Assembly: GCF_015832195.1 (NCBI RefSeq)
Contig: NC_052020.1
Span: 930,001 to 994,000 of the forward strand
Direction: 5' to 3'
DNA from: Motacilla alba alba
Taxonomy: Eukaryota > Chordata > Aves > Passeriformes > Motacillidae
Length of the DNA stretch: 64,000 nucleotides
This document shows positions 26,001-35,787 of the stretch, in pieces. A model generated the notes under the pieces. It saw only the letters and a program-made list of their open reading frames with translations. It made no database searches and was not told where the DNA came from. Position numbers and translations under genes: made by a program. How positions within the stretch are numbered: the stretch's first letter is position 1; every line of letters begins with the position of its first letter.

Positions 26001-29000
26001 TGATGCAGCTTGTCCACAGGATTCCTTGTCTCCTTTCAGCATGTTTTTGACTCACTGTCCTATTTCCAAAATTAAGCTAAAGTATCATCTCACATCATTT
26101 ACCCAAATACCTGCAAAACCAGAGAATTTAATTTGATTGCATCTTCCTTCATTTTTCCTACTATGTCAAGGGGACTTCGTGGCATCTTGATAGGCTCAGT
26201 GTGTTATTGATGTTAACATTAGCACAAACCATTGACTTGATATCAAAGATGGGAGAATGCTTCTAATTTGTCATTCATGCTTTTCTGCCAAGAGGAGAAG
26301 CTATGTTATATTACTTGACTTTTAAAAAAATTTTTAATAGAAGTGTTGTTTACAAACCTTTAAAATATACCTGCTCCCTGCTGCTGCATTTGACTACATC
26401 CAGTGCTCTAAGCATGAGCAGGGCAGTGGCACCTGAGAATGCAAGATGCTTTTATAGAAGAGCATGCTGGCTCTTCAAAGCAGCCCTGTTCTTCATACTT
26501 CTTCAGGTTCCTTTTAAAACTGAAACTCATCTCTGTCTCTTGGGGTAGCTTAGGGAAGTTCCTGGGAGTGGGAAGTAGCTCCGCTGTGCAGTAACGCCTG
26601 TAAGCATTTGAGAAGCACTTTTTAAGTAGGAGCCCTGTCAAGCAGAGAGGCCCACGTAGCTAAGTGTGCTGCAATGAGGTGCTGGAAGGGGTGGAGCGGC
26701 TTACAATGTCTAATGTTGGAAGCACTTAGGAAAAAAGGAAAGGATGTCTTGAGTGAGGGAGCTGTTGCTCTCTAAAACTTCTGTGTTTGCGAAGAAGTGG
26801 CCAAACAAAATTCCTCAGAGGCCTGAAAGAACTGAATGGAAGTTTTTGAAGTAGAACTAATCTGAGGGAGCTCAGTACAGCCTGGCAAGCAGAGAAAGAT
26901 CTCAGTTTGTGTGATTACTGAAAGACGAAGCCTATTTTCAGTGCTTTGAGTTAGGTGACTGTAGAAGAGAGTTCTGTTTCCTTGTGTGAACTTTACATTT
27001 GGTGTGACTACTCAGCTCTGTATAAAAAGAAAAGCTGTATGTATATGACTAATTAGCTGTGTCACAGCCTGACAGCTCCTGGCAAAATAGTTTTCAAAAT
27101 GGTTAAATGCCTTTCATGTTTACTCCAGGTGACACAGATTTGGGTTTATGATATAAAACATACGGAGCTTTCAAAGCCTCTCAGCTGCACTGATGCAAAC
27201 GCCACTATTCCCAAAGAAAAATGTGGTCTGCTATTCATTAAATGCAGATGAGTTTCCTTTTTTAGTGAGCCCATTAGCAGATGCCTAAATTTAGGAGCAC
27301 GTGCAGTTACAATCAGTGGAATATTCTGAACCTTATCTCCTGTCTTGCAGAAGACTCCCTGTGCTGTGTCTTTGAGAGGTCTCAGACCCCAAGCCCTGAT
27401 GTGGAGCCTGGTTTATTCCGTTGCCTTTGCAAACTGTACTTTATATGTAGATCTCCCCTGTTTCCACTTATTTCTTTCACAGTGATAAGGAATTGAGGAA
27501 AGTTGTCATTAGAAATTCAGCTTTGTGCCTCAGCATCAAGTAGAAGCAATCTCAATTTTTGGCACAGCTCTGTTTCTGGAATGCAAACTGGTCTCTCATC
27601 TGCGAAGTTCTGTTTTCTTCCAATCCTACATGGAAAAAATACTCATTGTAATCAATGAACCTAATGAAAAACTGTTGGTTTTGCAAAATTGGGGTTTAAT
27701 TTGTACCTTCTTTTCATTTGTACAGCGTTCACCATCATAAAATTTCCTGGGCATTTTGAAAATATTATCACGATTAATTAAAAGAATGGTGGTTATGTGT
27801 GATGATAACATGATGTCTTTTTCATCCAAGACAGGAAACATATTAGGCCAGTGCAATAATTCTCACAATATTGCACAGATCAGAGATTATTGGCTTAAAC
27901 TGGTTTAGCATTTTCCTTGACAATCTAATCTAATGACCATTGCAGGGGGGTTTATTCCTCCTAACTAGAACCATGACCTGAAACAAGGCTGTCACTCTGC
28001 TTGTCTGAAAAATTAGGGAGGTAATTGGTAATTGTGTCCATCTCATTCTTGTCTTTCCTTTATTGGTACCACTGCTAGTTCAGGCACTTGCACTGCAGTT
28101 TGTGATACTGAGATTTGTGTATCACAACTGAATAAATTCACCAAATCAATTTTCAGGCAGTTTTTGGCAGATTATTATTGTATTTTTAGACTGTTATTCC
28201 AAAAATTGTGGTATGTTTGGCTACAGATCAGATTTAAGTTAATGCCTTAAGTACAGAATTATTTGAAATGAGAAAAATAACTTTGCCATTAAAAACCTTC
28301 TTCTTTTAACGAAACTTTAAGTTATAGTCAGTAAAAGTAATCCTTTAAGTTATGGTCAATACATAATTATTCTGACCACCCTTTATCTTGGAGGTCTGTA
28401 TTTAAGAAATTATATGTTACTTTAGATGAATTGATACTGTCTTGAAATCTGGTTTCCAAGTAGAAGGCATGCAGAGAGGTATTGCTTAGGACAAGCTGAA
28501 AATTGTGTTTGAGAAAGTCTGAAGGCTTGGAACTTGGTACTCCTTAGTTTTTAATATCCTCATAGTGTGTTTTTTGAAAATCCACCTTTTACACGTTGGA
28601 GAAAACAAAAATGTTCCCTGACAAAATACTGATGTCAATGGATACAGAAAGCCTTAAAAGTGCAGTATTGGTACCTGTCAGAGAGTTCTATGTCTTCATC
28701 TGAGGGGAAATGGGTTGTACTTGCAAATTTGTATTTCTTTAGATAATCCCATTCCAGTAAATTAGAAGCCTTTACTCTGTTTTCAGGTTGTCCAGGCTTG
28801 TAGTAACTTTATGTTAACTTTGCCAGCATGATGCATGGACTTCTCTGGCCTGATTCATATCCATGGCACAGTTATGGCTAAAGGGGAATTTAATAGGCTG
28901 GTAGTGAGAACATATCTAGTAGGAACAACACTGCCCAGGATTTATAGTGTTTTAAGATTAGAATAGGCCAGATGGAGTGCATGCAGAAGAAATATAGAGC

Positions 29001-29382
29001 CTTTAGAAAGGCCTTATTTCTATAAAGTGTTGTTTGTGTGTACTCACATCAAATAGTTTAGCATTGACTCAATAACATAATAAAAATTTCATTTTTCTTA
29101 CCCATAGTAAATAACCACTATAATGGAATTTGCAGGTTAATTAGTAGTTTATTGCTTTGTGGTTCTGAGAGCTCTTTAACAAGTTCTTTAGAAGTCTCAA
29201 AACCCTCAGATTTCTCATAAGACCCAGATTTTCCTGTTTCTAGCGCTGAGCACGTTTTGAGAGTCATCTCCTGACATCTTTCTTCAGTGTTAAATAATTT
29301 TGTGTGATGACTTTTCAGGAGCTGTAGGGTTACGAAAGTCTGCCAGGGCAGGAAGCATCCACCTCCTCTGCATGAAGGTCTG
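23019..29382 (+). other. Upstream intron, fourth segment
   Basis: Intronic sequence with no gene or recognisable mobile element. A short tandem duplication is listed at 28315-28358. Near its right end, 29300-29382 may be leftover leader sequence of the adjacent LTR element, but no retroviral protein is discernible. Confidence 0.6.
28315..28358 (+). repeat. Imperfect 28-bp tandem duplication
   Basis: CTTTAAGTTATAGTCAGTAA at 28315 recurs as CTTTAAGTTATGGTCAATA 28 bp later. Just under two copies; probably replication slippage. Confidence 0.65.
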
Positions 29383-29398
29383 TCCTTGTTGGGTGCCA
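29381..29398 (-). other. Primer-binding-site-like sequence (tRNA-Lys type)
   Basis: On the minus strand it reads TGGCACCCAACAAGGACA, two bases after the CA end of the LTR. This resembles the 3' end complement of tRNA-Lys used by ERVK/beta-like and some other retroviruses (family pattern TGGCGCCC...). With one gap it also matches the Lys3 form well. Its position exactly outside the LTR end is the main support. Confidence 0.5.
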
Positions 29399-29400
29399 AG

Positions 29401-29936
29401 TGCTGCAGCAGACTTCTCAGTAGGGGTAGAAATGAGCCAAGAAACAGACTCTCATTTAACAACGTGGAAAGGGGCCCAGTTTATTCTTCTTTACAGCCTA
29501 GCCATCCTGACTGACTACAGCAAGCTCCTGCTGTTGGTGTCTCTGACAGACCCTGACTGCTGCTTATTCCTGCTGGAATATGACTGCCAGTATTTCCTTG
29601 CTGCCTCTGGCCACAGGCTTTTACCTAGCTCGACTGCGAGCACAGGCTCCAGCAACGGGCCCTAACTCCATCAGACCCAGCCTGAGCTCACAGCAGAGCT
29701 TCTGAAGCTGCAGCAACTCTCTTCCATGTTTTGTTCCTCTTGTGTGTCTCTCTGGATCATTCCTTGTTCCTCTAGGTGCTCTCCCTGACCAGCCAACCCA
29801 CCCCTTTTATCACACTTATCTTTATTAGTCACAGCTGGGACCCATTAAGGGTAAGGCTGTTCTTCTTCTTTGGTAATTAGTACAACTGTGATTTATCAGT
29901 GCGAGGTCGTTTGTAATCCCTTCTTCTACACCTACA
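29401..29936 (-). mobile_element. Endogenous retrovirus LTR, minus strand
   Basis: Read on the minus strand, this stretch has LTR layout: a candidate TG start (TGTAGGTGTAG, at 29936), a TATA-like GATAAAAGG near 29806-29814, an AATAAA polyadenylation signal (complement at 29480-29485), a U5-like segment, and a CA end (CTGCTGCAGCA at 29401-29411). Two bases further on is a primer-binding-site-like sequence. Length about 536 bp. No gag, pol or env was recognised beside it, so it is an LTR remnant, possibly a 5' LTR with a little leader. The upstream end is a guess, and no target duplication was confirmed. Confidence 0.6.
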
Positions 29937-32900
29937 CTAAGCAGCAGAACTATACTGAATTTCCACCCTAATATGCACAATAAGCATGGGATTGTTTATC
30001 AGAAAAAGCAAAACAAATGAAAATATATGTTAGTAGCATGCTAATAGCTTATACCATTATGTGTGTGTATTGGCTGCTTAAAATGCAGTAAAGGTAGCAT
30101 ATAAATTAATAACATATAAATTGTGTTTCAAGTTCTAAAAAATTTTGAGATTGAGAGAGTTTTAGCATTTTGTTTTATATGTGCCATCATACACAGTGTA
30201 ATCCTTAAAGTTTTGTCTGATTGTATATTATTCATTGTGTTATCAGGATTTCTTGACAGCTGTTGAGGAGAGGATTGCCTTTCGTTTGTTGGGGTTTTTT
30301 CCCATTCCCTGTCTGTCTGATCTGTCCGGTGTTTACACTAACTACAGAGTGTGCTGGGGTATGCAAAGACTGGATATGGAGCTGAATCCTCTCAGGGTGG
30401 TTGTGTGTTTTGTATGGAGTTCACATCAGGTTTATTTTTTCTTAAGATTAGGGCTCTGCTGCTCTGTCATCTGTGCAGACAGAGTCTGACAGGCTCTGTC
30501 AGTCTCTCTGAGGAGCCCTGGCAACTTCAGTATGATTTACTAAGCTGTAAGTAAGCAGAAGTAGCAGGATTTAACCCACTTAGATGTTGCATTTTTTCTT
30601 AGGAGCACTTCTGCTGAAGTCATTTCTTTGGGAACAAGACTAGAATGCCAAGAGGAATTAACTTGAATATTCAAAACAGTGAAGTTCACTTTTTAGCACA
30701 AAGCTATATTGATGTTGACACCTTGCCAGCAGTATTGTGATTTTTTGGGGAGGTGAGAGAATAAGTAAAATAACTTCTTTGAGGGAAGATCTGTTGCTGT
30801 AACTTTCAGTTTTTGTCTTCTGAGTATACTTTTCTCCATGGCTGATGCAGTGGTGCATCTTGGTGAGCTGCTTCTGCTGTTGCTTGTCAGTGTTTCAGCA
30901 CACCATGCAAACAAGGATGTTTTCATTTAGAGGTTCACTCATCTGATACAGGATTTATAGCAGGGTTCTGCATGGGAGCAGCCTTGCAAGACAGGAATTG
31001 TCAAACTGCAGTTTTTGAGAATGCTGATAAAGTGTTTTCATGAATTACAATAGCTTTTAAAAGTGGGATTTTCCTCTGTGTATCTTGCTGTGTGACAAAG
31101 TTTAGGTGAAGTTTTTCCACTTCTGAGCACTGTATCATGGCTCTGTGATCCAATGCCAGTCTGGGATTTTTACCTGTCACACCGAATGGCCTCTGGCAAG
31201 AGGGTATGGATTGCCTAACAGATGAAAGGCACCTGTAGAGGAAAAGGATGAAAAGATCCTTCCTTCCATAGAAATCTGAAAGGCTACTGCCTGCAGGAAA
31301 TAGAATATAGATCTTTGGAGTGCTGGGAGCCGGAGCCAGAGTTTGAGGCCATTGGGCCTCATGAGAGAGCTGAGCTTTGTTTTGCCTTTAATGATAGTCT
31401 GCTTAGATGCACACCATGAGTCCCCCTTGCACGGTGAGGCAAGGCACAGCTGCGGCATCACCTCTGTAATCATGGCCTGTTCCTTCCTCTCTGGGCTGGG
31501 AAATCAGAGGGTCAGGCACTGGAGAACATGATCAAAGCCCTTCCTCCTACTCTCTGGCATAATTTCCAGCTCATTCTTCTTTTTGTGAGCAGCCTGTTCC
31601 ACCTGAGCATGTATCATTTAGTGCAGGTATTGATGTCTTTAGCTTACATAGAGGTATTTTTTCAGGCAGGGTGGTTGTGCTGACTTACTGTATCTACCTT
31701 CTTGTTACTGCCATTTAATGAAATCAGCAGATAAGGCTACACTGCAGGCTTTGTATAGCAGTTCTATTTCCTTGGAAGGCGTTTTCACAATGGCTTAGCT
31801 TTGATGTGAAACACTGCTGCTTTTGTGAATAGACCTGCAGTCAAATAAGGGATAGAACCAAAATGAAACTTAGGTACTTGTGAGAGCAAACAGCATGTCT
31901 GAATCTGTCTCTGCAACTATTTTTGCAACCCTTTCTGACTTGATCCTTTCTCTTGATTGTGAACCTGTTAATAGTAACTTTCCCTAAGAAGAAATGTTGA
32001 AATCTAAATGGAGCTGAAAAAATGGGTCTCTCTTAATGAGTTTCAAAGGCTTTCATGGAGATTAAATCAAAGTTATTAATTGATTGTGTTAATTGGTAAT
32101 AAATGAAAAATTTGCATTCTTCAGAGGTCGTAGAACAAAGCAGCAATCAGACAACAAAATGTCTACCCCTTATTATCTCAGTGGTGTCTTTTGATTTGGT
32201 GTCTCTGACTTTGTACAATGAGCAGTAGGGAGAGTGAATTTCTGTTTTGGCAGCTGGTCACAGAGATCAGATGAAGCAATGGATTTATATAAACATTAAT
32301 TGCATAACTGGGAAATTTATAAGCTGAAGAGATGCAGATGATTTTGGAAAACAAACTGTGGGGTTTGTGACTCAGGTAAGCAGTGTGTGACCTACTCCAG
32401 GCTGATGCCATGATCAGGCAGTCTTCTGGAAGGAGACTTCTTTGACCCAGGTGTGCAGCCAGCTGACATCTGTATAAAAAAACCCTGCTACTGATTGATT
32501 TAACTGCAGGGAGTCAGTCTGCCAGGAGTTAATACCAGGCTCGTGTCTGGGTACAGCTTTGCATGGTATGTAAAGTGAATAAAGGGAGGACCTCGGGATA
32601 ACATCTGCAGTGATGTGCTGCAGGTAGCAGGCTTTCTTCCCACAGGAGAAATGGAACTGATCTTTCCTTTTTGGTACAAACTGGGCAGATGAATGTGCCT
32701 GCCTAGTGTTGCTGCAGGCAGTACTGCTCATGGGTCACCTTTGGACCTTTGCTCCCTGCCATCATTCTGCAACTGCAGGAGCAAGTGGGAAGGAGGCCTG
32801 TCTGTGGGACTTCAGGCCGTGACCTGTTTACTGAGGACAAGACATCAAATGCACTTGTTGACTAGTCAAAAGGCAGCTGATGGTCTGTAATCATTAGTTT

Positions 32901-32963
32901 TATTTCTTGTAAGAGACTGGCTGAAGAAAGTTGCTTCTCCCAAGAGTTTTCAGCTGAATAAAG
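29937..32963 (+). other. Upstream intron, fifth segment
   Basis: Intronic sequence with no supported gene. At 32470-32590 a TATAAAA-like motif and a GAATAAAGGG motif lie about 105 bp apart on the plus strand, an arrangement that could be a weak LTR trace. No TG/CA ends or repeats were found to support that. Confidence 0.55.
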
Positions 32964-33005
32964 GAAAGAAAGGCTTTGTCATCAGAAAGAAAGGCTTTGT
33001 CATCA
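32964..33005 (+). repeat. Perfect 21-bp tandem duplication
   Basis: The unit GAAAGAAAGGCTTTGTCATC plus one A occurs twice back to back without a mismatch. This suggests a recent slippage or duplication event, and probably a length polymorphism. Confidence 0.9.
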
Positions 33006-35061
33006 GAGATGCGTGCTTAATTCCATTGATTGGAATTGTAATTGAAAGTTCCTGCTAATGTTGTTTTTTCCTGTAGAGCAATGTATTGAAATAACATGTT
33101 TGCTTAGCTTACAAAAAAAAAAAATTACTGCATTTGATAAGTGGTTTAGTAGAGCTTGTAAACTAAATTCACAGATATCCATTACTGGAAAATCTTAAAG
33201 TGAGATACAACCTGGATTACTGAGCACTTTTTCAATCATAAAACAGCAAGAGATTCACAGATCAGTTTAGGAAATACTCTCGCTCACAAAATCATTAGAT
33301 AAAATTCAATATATTCAATGAATGTGTGAGTCTGTGAAGGTAGCTGTTTCTGGGACGGCTCTTCATCCATGAAAAGACAGAGACATCGGTGACCTCCCAT
33401 GCTGCTGTGATTTTTGAAGTGGTATTCAAATGCTATTCTGCCTTTTTCAAGTTAGGACCTTCGAAAATGAGCTGAGTTTATCCAACTTGTGTAGTTGCCA
33501 AGCTCCTCTCTCAGACATTTATCGGTGTGGCAGCAGGGCCTCTCAGAGTAGTTTCCTCCTTTGACTGAGGGTTTAGTTTGTCTTTCATCTTTGAAGAGTT
33601 GGAGCTGATTGCCGAATTCAGGCTTGAGACAGTGCTTTGACGAGTAAAGAAACATTTCATGTTTACAGAGGTTGGAACATGGTGTAGGAAGCAAGCACCA
33701 TTAGTTTCCTGTCAATGTTTTCAGGAAAAAAAAAGGAAGAACATCTCAAACAAATCAAATAACCTAGTCTTCTCAATTTATGTTATTGCATTTTGGGTTC
33801 TTTCTAGTAGGAGATCAAAGGATGCTTCCTGGCATTCTTTGGGAATCAGAATTCTGATGGCATATTGTGCTAGTGCATAAACTGTTGTCTTTAGGTGTTT
33901 CCATGAAGGTTAAGTCAGCTCTCAGGCCTTTAGGTGGCTCTGGGTGCTGAGGAGGACTCTGGGGACAATTGACAGATTTTCAGAAGATTCACTTTAATTT
34001 TTGTAAGTCTCTGTGTTTGTAAGTACAGAGTACAGCCCTTTAGAAAGGAGTTTCCTTCATTTGGTTGAGTCAGTATTAATGTGATTGCTGATAAATAATA
34101 ATAACTTCCAGAAAAAGATTTTTTTGTGTGTGTGTGTGTGGCTCTGGTTCATGTTGACAAATCGGAGTCAGTTAAGACATTTGATCTTGCTTTACTGGTG
34201 TGCTGTGGATTGTAAAGTGCTTACAGAAACAAGGGCTTCTCTTGGTTAGATTATGTGGTCAGCTGTGATGTGTCTGTCACTGAGAGCTCACAAGACACCT
34301 TGAACAGACTTTATGTGCAACTAAACATTGAGAATGAATTCTGTGATTTCAGTGTACTGGAGCTCTTCTTAAATTGAGTTCTAGGTATGTCTTTTCCCCT
34401 CCTCTCTGTTTGGCATAACAGCCAGAGATGTGGCCTTGTGAAATGAAAACCTTTTCTAATCAAGCAAATACCTCAAAGTGATGATCCCAGTAGCATCATC
34501 GCATGCACCTAAATATGGACTAAAAACTCAAATAGGCATCATTGGTAAACTGGAGCATAAAGTTATTGCGTGACTGAAATTGGTTTGCTATTTAGACATG
34601 GATGTCTAGTATGGTGAATTTTCTCTGTGTTGAATATGTAGTTTTAAAGAACTTATTTTACATACAAACTTTGGCAGCCATTTTGTGCACTATGTACAGA
34701 TGCTTTTTTTCCCCTTCAAAACATCAGTAGTTTCCTAGCAAGATAATCCAGACTGAAATTAAATATTTCATCTTAGTATATAAAAGCAAAATAGCATTCT
34801 TTTCTGATAAAGCTCTTCCTGAAATTTAATTCATTTAGATTTATCAGTCCTGGTCTTTAGTCAGATTGTGATAAAAAAGAATTGTTTCTACCTAACTTTA
34901 TTTGACTGTTAAATTTTGAGCCTTATGTGCCAATAGTTACACCGACACCAGAGTATGTGAGGGCATGTCATAGGAAGACTTACAGGCAGCAAGTGGAGCT
35001 AAAGTTATACTTTTAAAAATAGCAGATCCTTACTGTTTCCTTTTGTCTTTGTCTCTTGTAG
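33006..35061 (+). other. Upstream intron, last segment and splice acceptor
   Basis: Intronic sequence leading to the first exon. It holds a TG dinucleotide run at 34125-34141. It ends in the pyrimidine tract CTGTTTCCTTTTGTCTTTGT followed by CTCTTGTAG, a strong 3' splice site. Confidence 0.75.
34125..34141 (+). repeat. (TG)n microsatellite
   Basis: About eight TG units after a T run. Likely length-variable. Confidence 0.85.
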
Positions 35062-35254
35062 AAGCTCCACCAAAATTGGAAGACAACCCTGCAGAAGCGT
35101 TCACGGACTCGTCCCTTTTTGCTCACTGGGGGCAGGAGCTGAGCCCTGAGAACAGGCGGCTCGCCCTGAAGCAGTTCCAATACTACGGCTACAACGCCTA
35201 CCTGAGCGACCGCCTGCCACTGGATAGGGCCCTGCCGGACCTGCGGCCCAGCGC
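35062..35254 (+). CDS. GALNT18: GALNT18 internal coding exon (stem region)
   Basis: Internal exon of a Golgi type II membrane polypeptide GalNAc-transferase, the family that starts mucin-type O-glycosylation by moving GalNAc from UDP-GalNAc to Ser/Thr. The reading frame contains FTDSSLFAHWGQELSPE and then QFQYYGYNAYLSDRLPLDR, the stem-to-catalytic transition of the Y-subfamily GalNAc-Ts. The wording fits GALNT18 better than GALNT9 or GALNT17 as I recall them. The acceptor is a long pyrimidine tract ending in TTGTAG (AG at 35060-35061) and the donor is GTGAGT at 35255. The exon is 193 bp: it starts with two bases of a split Glu codon, carries 63 whole codons and ends with two bases (GC) of a split codon. 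That phase joins exactly to the exon at 46508. The TGA inside the donor stops the frame if the intron is retained. Y-subfamily members have weak or undetected transferase activity in some assays, so enzymatic function is inferred from family only. Confidence 0.93.
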
Positions 35255-35275
35255 GTGAGTCCTGGGGTGCCCTCC

Positions 35276-35787
35276 TTGTGGGCCCACATTGCGGCCTTCC
35301 AGCTCTTCTCCATCTGTGGGCCCACACTGCGGCCTTCCAGCTCTTTTCCACCTGCGGGCCACACTGTGACCTTTCAGCTCTTTTCCATCTGTGGCCCCAC
35401 ATTGCGGCCTTCCAGCTCTTCTACCCCTGCAGGCCCACACTTCAGCCTTCCAGCTCTTCTCCATCTGTGGGCCCACATTGCGGCCTTCCAGCTCTTCTAC
35501 CCCTGCAGGCCCACACTTCAGCCTTCCAGCTCTTCTCCATCTGTGGGCCCACATTGCGGCCTTCCAGCTCTTTTCCACCTGCAGGGCCACACTGTGACCT
35601 TCCAGCTCTTCTCCATCTGTGGGGTCCCACAGGGCGGCCTTCCAGCTCTTTTCCACCTACAGGCCCACACTGTGGCCTTCCAGCTCTTTTCCATCTGTGG
35701 GGTCCCACAGGGTGGCCTTCCAGCTCTTTTCCACCTGCAGGCCCACACTATGGCCTTCCAGCTCTTTTCCACATGCAAGGCTTACCT
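35276..35787 (+). repeat. 13-copy GC-rich minisatellite, 38-bp unit with dimeric higher order
   Basis: The core GGCCTTCCAGCTCTT and variants recurs 13 times. The core CAG falls at 35300, 35338, 35375, 35413, 35451, 35489, 35527, 35565, 35603, 35643, 35681, 35721 and 35759, so the period is 38 bp with 37- and 40-bp variants. The linkers alternate strictly between a CCATCTGTGGG type and a CCACCTGCAGG or ACCCCTGCAGG type, giving a 76-78 bp dimer. The array begins about 20 bp inside the intron. Because it contains almost no stop triplets in several frames, long false ORFs of up to 214 codons run through it on both strands. These are not genes. Confidence 0.95.

Noticed and set aside
29118..29462. 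114-codon minus-strand frame next to the LTR, considered as a retroviral gag start
   Set aside because: It begins inside the LTR and shows no gag-like motif; probably chance.
32470..32590. Plus-strand TATAAAA plus GAATAAAGGG arrangement, considered as an LTR
   Set aside because: No TG/CA ends, primer site or second copy found; the two motifs are common in AT-rich DNA.
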